This document shows positions 8,752 to 17,796 of a DNA stretch of 57,363 nucleotides, piece after piece. The stretch is from NCBI RefSeq assembly GCF_943193045.1, contig NZ_CALPCN010000010.1, positions 1-57,363 of the forward strand, written 5' to 3'. Both the position numbers and the translations under genes were made by a program. The notes beneath the pieces are model-generated. The model saw only the letters and a program-made list of their open reading frames with translations, searched no databases and had not been told where the DNA came from. Within the stretch, counting starts at the first letter, position 1, and each line of letters opens with the position of its first letter. This stretch comes from Pumilibacter muris (GTDB lineage: Bacteria; Bacillota; Clostridia; Christensenellales; Pumilibacteraceae).

Positions 8752-10122
8752 CTATTTTTTTCTTTTGCCGAAAAGTCGTTCCATAAAGGTGGGTTTGCGT
8801 TCGCGGGTGAACGTGATTGTGCGACCTATTGTGCTCGGCTTAAACTCATGTTCTTTTTGCTCGTTCGTTTCGTTGGCGCTTTGCGAAACGGAGGGGCGCG
8901 ACATTTGCGCGGCGCCGTGCGTTTGAGATTGCCTTTGCGCCTCAACCCGTTCCGCAAGAGACTGTCGGCGAGCTTCCGAAACGGACTGCGCGCCCGTTCC
9001 CGTGTGTCCGAGCGTTTGGCGCGAAGCGGGAGACGTAGGGCGTTGCGCCGTTTGTTTCGCCGTTGAAGAAGAGTACGCCGCGCCGTCGTCGCTTATGCGT
9101 GCTTGCCGCGCCATAACTGCGGCGCGCACCGCTTCCGTTCTGCGCGAGCCGTATAGCCCCGCTATCATTTGCGTAACGTCGCGGTAGCGGTGTTGAGCAT
9201 ATACCGCAAGCGATTTCATGAGCGCGCTCTCTTGCGTCGGCGATATTATAGCGCCTTTTTCGCTGGGGCGCACAATGGTGTCTTTGTGAAGCCGTTGAAT
9301 GCTTTCGGGCGGAAGCGAACCCGTTATGGAATAATAAATCGTAACGCCGAGCGCGTAAATATCCGTCCAAGCGCCTTGTTCGCCGTGCGTGCGATATTGC
9401 TCTTCGGGCGCAAACCCTTGCTTTAACACTATCGAAAGACTTTTGCCGTCGAGGTTTGATTGTTTTGCCGCGCCGAAGTCGATTAGCTTAACTTCGTTGG
9501 TTTTGGTTAAAAGAATATTGTCGGGCGAAATGTCGCGGTGAATTAGCCCGAGTTTGTGCACCGACACGAGCGAATCCATTATGGGGCGCAAAATAGTTAA
9601 GATTTCGTCGCAAGGCACTTTGCCGCCCTTTCTTTGCAAATATTTTTTAAGCGAAATGCCGTCGAGGTATTCCATTACTATATACGCGGTGCCGTTCGCC
9701 GAAAAGAAATCGCGCACCGAAACTATGCCGGGCAGATTTTTTATTTTGGCGAGGGTTTTGGCTTCGTCGATAAACCGTTTTAACCCTCTGTTGCTCGCCG
9801 CTTGGTTTTGCTTGGAGTTTATTATAACCTGGTTGCTTTTGGGCATACGGTTAACGTAGCCCGACGGGTAGTATTCTTTAATTGCAACCTTAACGCCGCA
9901 ACTCATGTCCCACGCCAAATACGTTATGCCGAAACCGCCTTCGCCGAGCGCGCGGTGGATAAGATATTTGTTGGCGAGCACCGTGCGTTGCGCAAGGTGG
10001 TGAGGCGGGGCTTGGAGCTCCTCCGCTTTTTTGCGGCACGTAGTGCACACGCGTTGCGCGTCGAGCGTGCCGAAGCAGTTCAAGCAAATGTTTCTGCTTG
10101 TTCTAACTTTGTTCGCTTCCAC
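8752..10122 (-). CDS. Soluble Ser/Thr protein kinase with N-terminal zinc ribbon
   Basis: 456 aa. Residues 13-29 form a CxxC...CxxC zinc ribbon (C13, C16, C26, C29). The Hanks-type kinase domain spans about 52-320: glycine loop GEGGFG 60-65, ATP-binding Lys in VAIK (K82), catalytic HRDISPDN (D197), metal-binding DFG 215-217, and APEE in the activation segment. The tail (330-456) is low-complexity, Gln/Ser/Ala-rich, and ends in a basic patch. There is no membrane helix or PASTA repeat, so it is cytosolic and unlike PrkC. The GTG start directly follows the stop of the PP2C gene, a classic kinase-phosphatase pair. Substrates unknown. Confidence 0.9.
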   Translation of the reverse strand: MEANKVRTSRNICLNCFGTLDAQRVCTTCRKKAEELQAPPHHLAQRTVLANKYLIHRALGEGGFGITYLAWDMSCGVKVAIKEYYPSGYVNRMPKSNQVIINSKQNQAASNRGLKRFIDEAKTLAKIKNLPGIVSVRDFFSANGTAYIVMEYLDGISLKKYLQRKGGKVPCDEILTILRPIMDSLVSVHKLGLIHRDISPDNILLTKTNEVKLIDFGAAKQSNLDGKSLSIVLKQGFAPEEQYRTHGEQGAWTDIYALGVTIYYSITGSLPPESIQRLHKDTIVRPSEKGAIISPTQESALMKSLAVYAQHRYRDVTQMIAGLYGSRRTEAVRAAVMARQARISDDGAAYSSSTAKQTAQRPTSPASRQTLGHTGTGAQSVSEARRQSLAERVEAQRQSQTHGAAQMSRPSVSQSANETNEQKEHEFKPSTIGRTITFTRERKPTFMERLFGKRKK

Positions 10123-10887
10123 TTAAATCGCCTCCCCGTCTTCTGTGGCGAAAGCCACAATAGCCGAATAATTGTCGTTGAATTTGTTCACACGCATAAG
10201 TAGCCTTTGCTCCATTTTCGCAAGCGCGTCTTGCGGCGTGGGGGAAGTAACGAGGTCGTGCTCCATTTCTTCCTCGTAAACGTATTCCCAAAAGCCGTCG
10301 GTGCAAAGAATAACGTAGTCGCCCGGCACTAACGGCGTGCGGGTTATTTCGCAGTCGGGCGGAATATAGTAGTCGTTTCCGAGCACGCGCGTAAGTTTAT
10401 TTTGGTCTTTGTGCGTGCGAATGTCGCGCAACGCTATTTCGCCGCGTTCAACCGCGAGCTGGCTTAAAGAATGGTCTTTGCTCTGATACGCGAGTTTCCC
10501 TTGCTTAAACAAATATATGCGGGTGTCGCCTATGTGGCTCATTACCGAAGCGTTGCCGTCGGTTACGAAACACGCCACAGTTGTGCAACTCGAATGCAAT
10601 ACGGGATTCTGCTCCTTGTATGCCGAAACAAAGTTGTGCGAGTTCTGAACGTAAGCTTGAACCGTTTCGGGCAAAAACGCCTTTTCGCGGTCGGCGTTAT
10701 ACACCTTTTCGAAAAGCTCCACTATTTTCGTGGCGCACAGTCTGCTCGCAACCTCGCTTCCCACATACGAGCCGAGCCCGTCGCACACCACAAGGCAGGC
10801 TTCTTTTCCGTTCGTCTTGCTTGCAAGAAAATCTTGGTTGTATTCTCTGCCGCCCTGTTTGCAAATACTTGCTAACGTAATTTTCAT
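10123..10887 (-). CDS. PP2C-family Ser/Thr protein phosphatase
   Basis: 254 aa, full-length for bacterial PP2C (PrpC/Stp type). Metal-binding aspartates appear in NQD (D19), CDGLG (D36), HIGDTRIYLF, LCTDGFWE and DNYSAIV, covering the motifs expected for an Mn-dependent phosphatase. The start is ATG with GGAG upstream. It probably reverses the phosphorylation carried out by the adjoining kinase, whose GTG begins right after this stop. No membrane segment. Confidence 0.9.
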   Translation of the reverse strand: MKITLASICKQGGREYNQDFLASKTNGKEACLVVCDGLGSYVGSEVASRLCATKIVELFEKVYNADREKAFLPETVQAYVQNSHNFVSAYKEQNPVLHSSCTTVACFVTDGNASVMSHIGDTRIYLFKQGKLAYQSKDHSLSQLAVERGEIALRDIRTHKDQNKLTRVLGNDYYIPPDCEITRTPLVPGDYVILCTDGFWEYVYEEEMEHDLVTSPTPQDALAKMEQRLLMRVNKFNDNYSAIVAFATEDGEAI

Positions 10888-11017
10888 TTATAACTCCGTT
10901 TGCAGTTTTCTATAATAATATATTTTACTATAAATCCGCATAAAAAGCAACTAAATAATTCCAACGAAAAACGCCGTGCGGGTTTTGTAAAAAGAAGCTT
11001 AGGCGGCGTTATTTTAA

Positions 11018-11046
11018 TTGACCTTTCGCGCTGAATTTGATACAAT
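11018..11046 (+). promoter_or_regulatory. Promoter of the purine operon
   Basis: TTGACC (11018-11023), 17-bp spacer, TACAAT (11041-11046). The leader is only about 27-30 nt, too short for a purine riboswitch. No PurR-type box of the Bacillus kind was seen nearby. Confidence 0.75.
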
Positions 11047-11079
11047 ATTGACGTATTTGTTTATTAGGAGAATGCACGA

Positions 11080-11580
11080 ATGAAAGTAGCGGTTGTAATG
11101 GGTAGCAAGTCCGATTTCGAAGTGGTTAAGCCTTGTATTTCGGCGCTTAAAAAATTCGGGGTGGAAACCGAAGTTCGGGTGATTAGCGCGCACCGCACGC
11201 CCGAAGAGGCTCACGAATTCGCAACTTGCGCAAGTTCGCGCGGCGTAGAGGTTATAGTCGGGGTGGCGGGAAAAGCCGCCCACCTTGCGGGAGTGCTTGC
11301 GGCAAGCACGACGCTTCCCGTTATAGCGCTTCCCGTTCAAACTTCTATGATGGGCGGGCTCGACAGCCTTTTGAGTATGGTGCAAATGCCGTCAGGCATT
11401 CCCGTAGCTACGGTGGGGGTGAACGCGGGCGAAAACGCGGGGCTTCTCGCCGTGCAAATGTTGGCGCTTAAATATCCCGCGCTATCCAAAAAGCTTGCCG
11501 ACTACAAAGAGGAAATGCGCAAAAAAATAGGGCATGACGACGAAGAACTTCAAAAGAAGCTCGCGGAAGAATATAAGTAG
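11080..11580 (+). CDS. purE: N5-carboxyaminoimidazole ribonucleotide mutase PurE
   Basis: 166 aa, normal PurE length. It converts N5-CAIR to CAIR in de novo purine synthesis (or carboxylates AIR directly in class II enzymes). The phosphate-binding start MGSKSDFE (7-14) and SAHRTP (about 38-43) with a later GG-rich segment are diagnostic, and GSKSD fits class I. Class I needs PurK, which is not in the window. SD TTAGGAG precedes the ATG. First gene of the operon, 39 bp before purC. Confidence 0.95.
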   Translation: MKVAVVMGSKSDFEVVKPCISALKKFGVETEVRVISAHRTPEEAHEFATCASSRGVEVIVGVAGKAAHLAGVLAASTTLPVIALPVQTSMMGGLDSLLSMVQMPSGIPVATVGVNAGENAGLLAVQMLALKYPALSKKLADYKEEMRKKIGHDDEELQKKLAEEYK

Positions 11581-11619
11581 ACTACGGCGAGAAAGCGCCG
11601 AAAGGAGAATATAAGAGGT

Positions 11620-12330
11620 ATGAAAGTAACAAAAGGCGAACAGCTCTACGAGGGCAAGGCGAAGAAGGTTTTCGCAACGAGCGACCCCGACATCGTGTTG
11701 GTGAGTTATAAAGACGACGCCACAGCGTTCAACGGACTTAAAAAAGGAACTATTATAGGTAAAGGCGTTGTGAACAACCGCATGAGCAACCACATGTTCC
11801 GTCAGCTCGAAAAGGCGGGCGTGCCCACTCATTACGTTGAGGAACTTTCCGACCGCGAAACGCTTGTTAAAAAAGTTTCTATCGTGCCGCTCGAAGTTAT
11901 TATTCGCAATATTGCGGCGGGCAGTATGAGCAAGCGTTTGGGCATAGAAGAGGGAACGGCGCTCAAATGCCCTGTGCTCGAATTTTCGTATAAAAACGAC
12001 GAACTCGGCGACCCCATGATAAACGATTACCACGCTATGGGCATGGGAATAGCCACCCGCGAAGAAATCGACACAATAGCCGAACTTGCGTTTAAAGTGA
12101 ACGCTTTCATGCTCGACTATTTTAAAAAGCTGAATATTGATTTGGTCGATTTTAAATTAGAATTCGGCAAGTATCACGGTAAAATTATTCTTGCCGATGA
12201 AATAAGCCCCGACACCTGCCGTTTTTGGGATAGCACCACAAAAGAAAAACTTGATAAAGACCGTTTCCGCCGCGATATGGGCGGAGTGGAAGAGGCGTAT
12301 GCCGAAATGATGCGCCGCTTAGGTATTTAA
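11620..12330 (+). CDS. purC: SAICAR synthetase PurC
   Basis: 236 aa, the standard length. It joins CAIR and aspartate with ATP to give SAICAR. Family hallmarks seen are [10 protein letters not shown] (8-17), [30 protein letters not shown] and [24 protein letters not shown] lies 11 nt before the ATG. The operon continues to purM only after a 538-bp repeat-filled gap in which purF is usually found in Clostridium-type orders. Confidence 0.96.
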   Translation: MKVTKGEQLYEGKAKKVFATSDPDIVLVSYKDDATAFNGLKKGTIIGKGVVNNRMSNHMFRQLEKAGVPTHYVEELSDRETLVKKVSIVPLEVIIRNIAAGSMSKRLGIEEGTALKCPVLEFSYKNDELGDPMINDYHAMGMGIATREEIDTIAELAFKVNAFMLDYFKKLNIDLVDFKLEFGKYHGKIILADEISPDTCRFWDSTTKEKLDKDRFRRDMGGVEEAYAEMMRRLGI

Positions 12331-12868
12331 CGACGGCGAATAAGGGCGCATCTTTCCGCTACGCTCGGCACGCCGACTCGGTTGCGTATGTGTGAATACG
12401 CGCCCTCATCGGCGTGCCGACTGTTGCGAAAATCTGCAACCCTTCTTCGCCGCCTTAGGCATTTTAAATCCGTAACATAGTTAATAAGTCGATTGTGTTT
12501 TATTCCCCAACCGTAAAGAGGGGTTAAGGGGCGAAGCCCCTTATCGTTGCGAGGGGGGCTTAGATAGGGGCGCGGCGCGGCGGCGAAGCCGTAACAACAG
12601 CACAGTGTGCTGTTGTTAGCCTAAGCGGGGAGCGGCTATGCCCGCGACCTGAGCGCCACAGCCGAAAGTGTTCCCCCTGCACGCTTTTTCGCCTAAGCCT
12701 TTTTGGCGTTCAAAAAGGCTGGTAAATGTTTTTGCAAGGCTTTTTGTGACCAAAAAGCCGCCACGCTTTTGGCGCTCAAAAAGGCTGATAATATTAAAAG
12801 CGAACTTGTTGCTTCAAGAGGCAACAAAAAGCGAACCGTTGCTCAACGGCAACAAAAGGAGAAAAATT
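12331..12868. repeat. 538-bp gene-free gap filled with palindromic elements (families A and B)
   Basis: It holds several nested structures. Family A element: outer stem GGCGAATAAGGG (12335) with CCCTTCTTCGCC (12440), inner arms CGGCACGCCGA/TCGGCGTGCCG, tip GCGTAT/ATACGC, side hairpin GTTGC/GCAAC. Small hairpin: TAAGGGGcgaaGCCCCTTA (12525-12543). Palindrome: AACAACAGCACA-G-TGTGCTGTTGTT (12593-12617). Family B: 12701-12751, with a partial subcopy at 12774-12795. No credible gene; the open frame from 12668 merely extends purM upstream through repeat. Confidence 0.8.
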
Positions 12869-13894
12869 ATGGATTATAAAGAAGCGGGCGTAGACGTTAC
12901 CGCAGGCTACAAAGCGGTTGAGCTTATGAAAAAGCACGTTAAATCCACGTTCGATAAAAACGTGCTCGGAGGGCTCGGCTCGTTCGGCGGGTTCTATTCC
13001 ATTGCCGACTATGTTGGCGGCGAGCCCGTGCTCGTTGCGGGAACGGACGGCGTTGGCACTAAGCTGAAATACGCGTTTATTGCCGACAAGCACGACACCG
13101 TCGGAATAGACTGCGTTGCAATGTGCGTAAACGACGTTGTGTGTCAGGGGGCGAAGCCTCTTTTGTTCCTCGACTACATGGCGGTTGGCAAGCTGTTCCC
13201 CGAGCAAGCCGAAAAAATAGTGTCGGGCGTGGCGGAAGGTTGCAGACAATCGGAATGCGCGCTCATAGGCGGCGAAACCGCCGAAATGCCGGGATTTTAC
13301 AGCGTGGGCGAATACGACCTCGCGGGTTTCTCGGTTGGCATAGTGGATAAGAAAAAAGCGATTACGGGCGCCGACATAAAGGCGGGCGACGTGCTCGTTG
13401 GGCTCCGCAGCAGCGGCATACACAGCAACGGTTTTTCGCTTGTGCGCAAGCTGTTCGGAGAGGACAAAACCGCTTTAAGCGTTTTCCAACCCAAACTCGG
13501 CAAAACGCTTCTCGAAGAGGTGCTCACTCCCACTCGCATATATGTGAAAACAGTTCTCGAACTTATAAAAAACCATACCGTTAAAGGCGTGGCTCACATA
13601 ACGGGCGGCGGCTTTATAGAAAATATTCCCCGCATATTCCCCAAAGGGGTGGGCGCCGAAATCGATATAAATTCGTATGATAGACTTCCCGTGTTCGACA
13701 TGCTCAAAGAAAAATCGGAGTTGCCCGATTCAAAGCTTTACAACACGTTTAACATGGGCATAGGGCTTGTGCTTTGCGTGCCCAAAGGAACGGAACGCGA
13801 CGTTATGCAAGCCGCCGAAGCTCTCGGCGACAAAGCTTACGTTATAGGCAAAACCGTTGCGGGCGAGGGCGTTACCCTTTTGGGCGCGAAATAA
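12869..13894 (+). CDS. purM: AIR synthetase PurM
   Basis: 341 aa. It closes FGAM to AIR using ATP. It begins MDYKEAGVDVTAGYKAVE, has GTDGVGTKLK in the ATP/substrate loop, and GGETAEMPGFY and HITGGGF later on, all standard for PurM. ATG 12869 is chosen because AAAGGAGAAAAA sits just before it and conserved homology starts there; upstream in-frame codons run through repeat DNA. purN follows 13 bp later. Confidence 0.95.
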   Translation: MDYKEAGVDVTAGYKAVELMKKHVKSTFDKNVLGGLGSFGGFYSIADYVGGEPVLVAGTDGVGTKLKYAFIADKHDTVGIDCVAMCVNDVVCQGAKPLLFLDYMAVGKLFPEQAEKIVSGVAEGCRQSECALIGGETAEMPGFYSVGEYDLAGFSVGIVDKKKAITGADIKAGDVLVGLRSSGIHSNGFSLVRKLFGEDKTALSVFQPKLGKTLLEEVLTPTRIYVKTVLELIKNHTVKGVAHITGGGFIENIPRIFPKGVGAEIDINSYDRLPVFDMLKEKSELPDSKLYNTFNMGIGLVLCVPKGTERDVMQAAEALGDKAYVIGKTVAGEGVTLLGAK

Positions 13895-13907
13895 CGAGAG
13901 CGACTGC

Positions 13908-14561
13908 ATGACTCAAAATTCCGACAAGAAAAAATTAGTAGCGCTTGTGTCGGGCGGGGGGAGCAACCTCGCCGCGATTACGGAGCGCATAGACGGCGGC
14001 GACATTAACGGCGAAGTCGTTGCCGTCATTTCGTCGAACGCCGAAGCTTTCGCTTTAACCCGTGCGCGCGAGCGCGGCATACCCGCCTACGTTTGCGCCC
14101 GAAAAGATTATGAAAACAACGAGGCGCGCGACCGCGAAATTTTGCGCATTGTGCGCGAGCATAACGCCGACTACATATTGCTCGCGGGTTATTTGGGAAT
14201 AATATCGCCGTTTTTAATAGACGCGTATCCGTATAAAATCGTGAATATTCATCCCGCGCTTTTGCCCAAATTCGGAGGCAAAGGCTTTTTCGGCATTCAC
14301 GTTCACGAGGCGGTTATAGCGGCGGGCGAAAAGGAAAGCGGCGCAACCGTCCATTTTGTGGATAGCGGCACCGACACGGGGCTTATTATCGCGCAACGGA
14401 GTTTAAAGGTTTTGGAAGAAGACACTCCGCATTCGCTTCAACAGCGCATATTGAGCAATATAGAACACAAGCTGTTCCCCGAAGTGGTGCGCGCTCTGTG
14501 CAACAACGAAATAAAGGTGGAAAACGGCAAAGTTATTTTTAAAGATGGAAACTTTAAATAG
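13908..14561 (+). CDS. purN: GAR transformylase PurN
   Basis: 217 aa. It formylates GAR with 10-formyl-THF. Motifs: LVSGGGSNLAAI at the N-terminus (phosphate loop), NIHPALLPKF with the catalytic Asn/His, and SGTDTGLIIAQ with the catalytic Asp. ATG 13908 has a modest SD (CGAGAG). Earlier in-frame starts would overlap purM by up to 38 bp and add an unrelated leader, so they are rejected. 115 bp with two hairpins separate it from purH. Confidence 0.95.
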   Translation: MTQNSDKKKLVALVSGGGSNLAAITERIDGGDINGEVVAVISSNAEAFALTRARERGIPAYVCARKDYENNEARDREILRIVREHNADYILLAGYLGIISPFLIDAYPYKIVNIHPALLPKFGGKGFFGIHVHEAVIAAGEKESGATVHFVDSGTDTGLIIAQRSLKVLEEDTPHSLQQRILSNIEHKLFPEVVRALCNNEIKVENGKVIFKDGNFK

Positions 14562-14676
14562 GCTTTCGCATAAGGTATTCGGTTGTTATGTTTCGCATAC
14601 ATAGGTGCGAAGAACATACATATGAGCAAAAAAACGTAAAAGCGCCGCCGTTTGTGCGGGCGCATAAGGAGAAGAT
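14562..14676 (+). other. purN-purH spacer with two hairpins
   Basis: Imperfect stem ATGTTTCGCA...TGCGAAGAACAT (about 14588-14614) and a second GCGCC...GGGCGC stem just before the purH SD (14641-14665). There is no T run, so these are more likely processing or stability structures than terminators. Confidence 0.4.
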
Positions 14677-16215
14677 ATGAAAAAAAGAGCACTAATCAGC
14701 GTAAGCGACAAGACGGGAGTGGTGGAATTTGCCCGCGAGCTTAGCTCGCTCGGCTACGAAATCATTTCCACAGGCGGCACTGCGAAAGCGCTTTCGGACG
14801 CGGGCGTGAAGAACATAGGCATCAGCGACGTAACGGGCTTTCCGGAGTGCCTCGACGGAAGAGTGAAAACGTTGCACCCTGCGGTGCACGCAGGGCTTTT
14901 GGCTCGCCGTGATTTGCCCGAGCACATGGAGCAACTTAAAAAGCTCAAAATAAACACCATAGATATTGTTGTCGTCAATCTTTATCCGTTTAAGCAAACG
15001 ATTTTAAAAGAGGGCACAACGCTCGAAGAAGCTATCGAGAACATAGACATAGGCGGTCCCACAATGCTGAGAAGCGCTGCAAAAAACTACCGCGACGTTT
15101 GCGTGGTTGTAGACCCCGCCGACTATACGGAAGTTGTGTCGCGCCTTAAAGCGAACGATTTGAGCGTGGAGTTCAAATTCGGACTCATGTATAAGGTGTT
15201 TCAGCATACCGCAGTATACGACACCATGATTTCCACCTATATGCGCGAAAAACTCGGCATACGTTTTCCCGAACAAATCACTTTCGCCTACGAGAAAAAG
15301 CAAGACATGCGCTACGGCGAAAACCCTCAGCAGAATGCGGCTTTCTACGGCGAGGCTCTTCCCGTTGCGGGCTCGTTGCCTCTTGCCGAGCAGTTGCAAG
15401 GCAAAGAGCTTAGCTACAATAATATAAACGACACCAACGGCGCTCTCGAACTTTTGCGCGAGTTCGGCGAAACGGCGGTTGTCGCGTGCAAACACGCCAA
15501 CCCGTGCGGAGTAGGGCTCGGCAAAACGGTGTGCGAGGCATATAAAACGGCTTACGAGTGCGACCCCGTCAGTATTTTCGGCGGCATAGTTGCGGTGAAC
15601 CGCACGGTAGACGGCGCGACGGCGGAAGAGATGATAAAAATATTCCTTGAAATCGTTATTGCGCCCGACTTTACGCCCGAAGCTCTCGAACTCTTTAAGA
15701 AAAAGCCCAATCTTCGCGTGCTTCGCCTTAAAGATATTAGCGCTCCTTACGCCGCAAACGCTTACGATATGAAAAAGGTGTACGGCGGCTTGCTTGTGCA
15801 AGATAAAGACGCCACGCTGTTTAATAGCGAAGACGTGAAAGTCGTTACAAAGCGCGCGCCCACAAAAGAGGAAATGAAACAGCTCGAATTTGCGTATAAA
15901 GTGGTTAAGCACGCAAAGAGCAACGCCATTGCTCTTGCGAAAAACAACGCGGCAATCGGCGTTGGCGGCGGACAGACTAACCGCATTTGGGCGGCTCAAC
16001 AGGCTATCGAACACGCGGGCGAACGCGCGAAAGGCGCGGTGCTCGGCTCCGACGCGTTCTTCCCGTTCTCCGACTGCGTGGAGGCGGCGGCTAAGGCGGG
16101 CATAACCGCAATAATTCAGCCGGGCGGCTCGGTGCGCGACCAAGAGAGTATCGACGCTTGCGACAAGTACGGCATTGCCATGATTTTCGTTGGGCAAAGG
16201 CATTTTAAACACTGA
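14677..16215 (+). CDS. purH: Bifunctional AICAR transformylase / IMP cyclohydrolase PurH
   Basis: 512 aa, standard length. The N-terminal IMP cyclohydrolase (MGS-fold) domain starts [16 protein letters not shown] and has STGGTAKAL and [13 protein letters not shown]. The C-terminal AICAR transformylase carries [25 protein letters not shown] and a PGGSVRDQE end. It performs the last two steps to IMP. SD AAGGAGAAG is 6 nt before the ATG. purD starts 33 bp downstream. Confidence 0.97.
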   Translation: MKKRALISVSDKTGVVEFARELSSLGYEIISTGGTAKALSDAGVKNIGISDVTGFPECLDGRVKTLHPAVHAGLLARRDLPEHMEQLKKLKINTIDIVVVNLYPFKQTILKEGTTLEEAIENIDIGGPTMLRSAAKNYRDVCVVVDPADYTEVVSRLKANDLSVEFKFGLMYKVFQHTAVYDTMISTYMREKLGIRFPEQITFAYEKKQDMRYGENPQQNAAFYGEALPVAGSLPLAEQLQGKELSYNNINDTNGALELLREFGETAVVACKHANPCGVGLGKTVCEAYKTAYECDPVSIFGGIVAVNRTVDGATAEEMIKIFLEIVIAPDFTPEALELFKKKPNLRVLRLKDISAPYAANAYDMKKVYGGLLVQDKDATLFNSEDVKVVTKRAPTKEEMKQLEFAYKVVKHAKSNAIALAKNNAAIGVGGGQTNRIWAAQQAIEHAGERAKGAVLGSDAFFPFSDCVEAAAKAGITAIIQPGGSVRDQESIDACDKYGIAMIFVGQRHFKH

Positions 16216-16248
16216 GGATGGGAGAGGGGCAACCCCTAATTAAAAAAT

Positions 16249-17526
16249 ATGAAAAAAAGTAACGTGCTTATAGTGGGCGGCGGCGGAAGAGAACACGCAA
16301 TCGCGTGCGCTCTCAAAAAAAGCGACAAAGTTGGAAAGCTGTATTGCATTCCGGGCAACGCCGGCATTGCGCAGATTGCCGAATGCGTGCCGAGCGTTAA
16401 AGCTACCGAACTTGAAAAAATAGTCGAGTTCGTAAATTCGCACCCCGACATAGAACTAACCGTAGTGGCGCCCGACGATCCCCTTGCAATGGGACTTGTG
16501 GATAAGCTCGAAAAGGCGGGGCACCGCGCTTTCGGACCGCGAGCGAACGCCGCGATAATAGAGGCGAGCAAAGTCTTTTCCAAAAATCTTATGCGCAAAT
16601 ACGACATTCCTACCGCAAAGTACGAAACTTTTTCGTCGTATGAAAAAGCACTCGAATACGTTCAAACCTGCCCGATTCCCACCGTTATAAAAGCCGACGG
16701 GCTTGCGCTCGGCAAAGGCGTTATTATTGCGAACACGCGCGAAGAGGCGGAAGCGGGACTGCGCGAAATCATGCTCGATAAAGCTTTCGGCTCTGCGGGA
16801 AGCGAAGTGGTTATAGAGGAATTTTTAACGGGCTTCGAGGTTAGCGTGCTCGCTTTTTGCGACGGTAAAACCGTTGTGCCTATGGCGTCGAGCCAAGACC
16901 ACAAGCGCGCTCACGACGGCGACACGGGACTGAACACGGGCGGCATGGGCACGTTCAGCCCGCAAAACAAATACACTCCCGAAATGGCGGAACGCGCGAT
17001 GAAAACGGTGTTTTTGCCCACCGTTCGCGCTCTCGAAAAAGAGGGCAGACCGTTTAAAGGCGTGTTGTATTTCGGGCTTATGATTACCTCTGCGGGCGAC
17101 ATTAAAGTTCTCGAATACAACGCCCGTTTCGGCGACCCCGAAGCGCAGGTTATTTTGCCCCGACTCAAAACCGACGTGTTCGACGTTTTCAACGCGTGCA
17201 TAGACGGCACGCTGAACAGAATCGCGCTCGAATGGGACGAACGCGCCGCAGTGTGCGTTGTGGCGGCGTCGGGCGGTTATCCGCTCAAATACGAAAAGGG
17301 CAAAAAAATAACTTTCGGCGATATAGACGAAGACGTTACCGTGTATCATGCGGGCACCGCGATTTGCCCCGAATGCGGCGAAATCGTTACGAGCGGCGGG
17401 CGAGTGCTCGGAGTTACCGCGCTCGGCAAAGATTTGAGCGAGGCTAAAAAGAAAGCTTACGACAACATAAAGAAAATATCGTTCGAGGGCATGTTCTACC
17501 GCAACGATATTTGCAAAGAGGCATAA
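16249..17526 (+). CDS. purD: GAR synthetase PurD
   Basis: 425 aa ATP-grasp enzyme joining phosphoribosylamine and glycine. It opens with VLIVGGGGREHAIACALKKS, and has ADGLALGKGV in the ATP-grasp region and EYNARFGDPEAQ near the metal site. The nearest SD-like sequence (GGGAGAGG, 16220-16227) is about 20 nt from the ATG, but a 5-bp hairpin AGGGG-caa-CCCCT lies between and would shorten the distance if folded. It is followed by a 270-bp gap of hairpins and family B repeat before purL. Confidence 0.95.
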   Translation: MKKSNVLIVGGGGREHAIACALKKSDKVGKLYCIPGNAGIAQIAECVPSVKATELEKIVEFVNSHPDIELTVVAPDDPLAMGLVDKLEKAGHRAFGPRANAAIIEASKVFSKNLMRKYDIPTAKYETFSSYEKALEYVQTCPIPTVIKADGLALGKGVIIANTREEAEAGLREIMLDKAFGSAGSEVVIEEFLTGFEVSVLAFCDGKTVVPMASSQDHKRAHDGDTGLNTGGMGTFSPQNKYTPEMAERAMKTVFLPTVRALEKEGRPFKGVLYFGLMITSAGDIKVLEYNARFGDPEAQVILPRLKTDVFDVFNACIDGTLNRIALEWDERAAVCVVAASGGYPLKYEKGKKITFGDIDEDVTVYHAGTAICPECGEIVTSGGRVLGVTALGKDLSEAKKKAYDNIKKISFEGMFYRNDICKEA

Positions 17527-17796
17527 GTAGAGCCAGCCTTTTGGTCGCAAAAGGCTTAGGCGAAAACGACAAAAGGGCGGGACACTTTCGACTGTGTCCC
17601 TTCCCTTTTGAAACCCTACCCCGCAACGACAAAGGCTGCGCCCTTGACGGCTTTTAAGCGGTCGGGGTGTCACTGCGAGCGAAGCGCGGCAGTCCTAAAT
17701 TGGCGCTCAAAATGCCGGTAAATAGTTTTGTAAAGGTTTTTTTGCGCCGTAAGTTGCGGCGCGTCGCAACAATAAATATTTTAAGGAAACGTGAGT
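17527..17796 (+). repeat. purD-purL gap: hairpins, GCGAGCGAAGC element and family B repeat
   Basis: Contains AGCCTTTT/AAAAGGCT (17532-17553), a strong stem AAAAGGGcGGGACAC / GTGTCCCTTCCCTTTT (about 17571-17609), a CACTGCGAGCGAAGC element (17670-17694), and 17699-17748, a diverged copy of the family B repeat of 12701-12751. There is no T run long enough to be sure of termination, so read-through to purL is possible. Confidence 0.7.

Noticed and set aside
10970-11012. Terminator or operator AACGCCG...CGGCGTT before purE
   Set aside because: The loop is over 25 nt and only A/T-rich sequence follows; it may be a weak stem without function.
11047-11079. Purine riboswitch before purE
   Set aside because: The leader after the promoter is only about 30 nt, and no aptamer-like helices are present.
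12668-12868. N-terminal extension of PurM
   Set aside because: The extension translates family B repeat; the SD and the conserved PurM N-terminus both point to ATG 12869.
16226-16236. Intrinsic terminator between purH and purD
   Set aside because: The hairpin is only 5 bp and is not followed by a T run.
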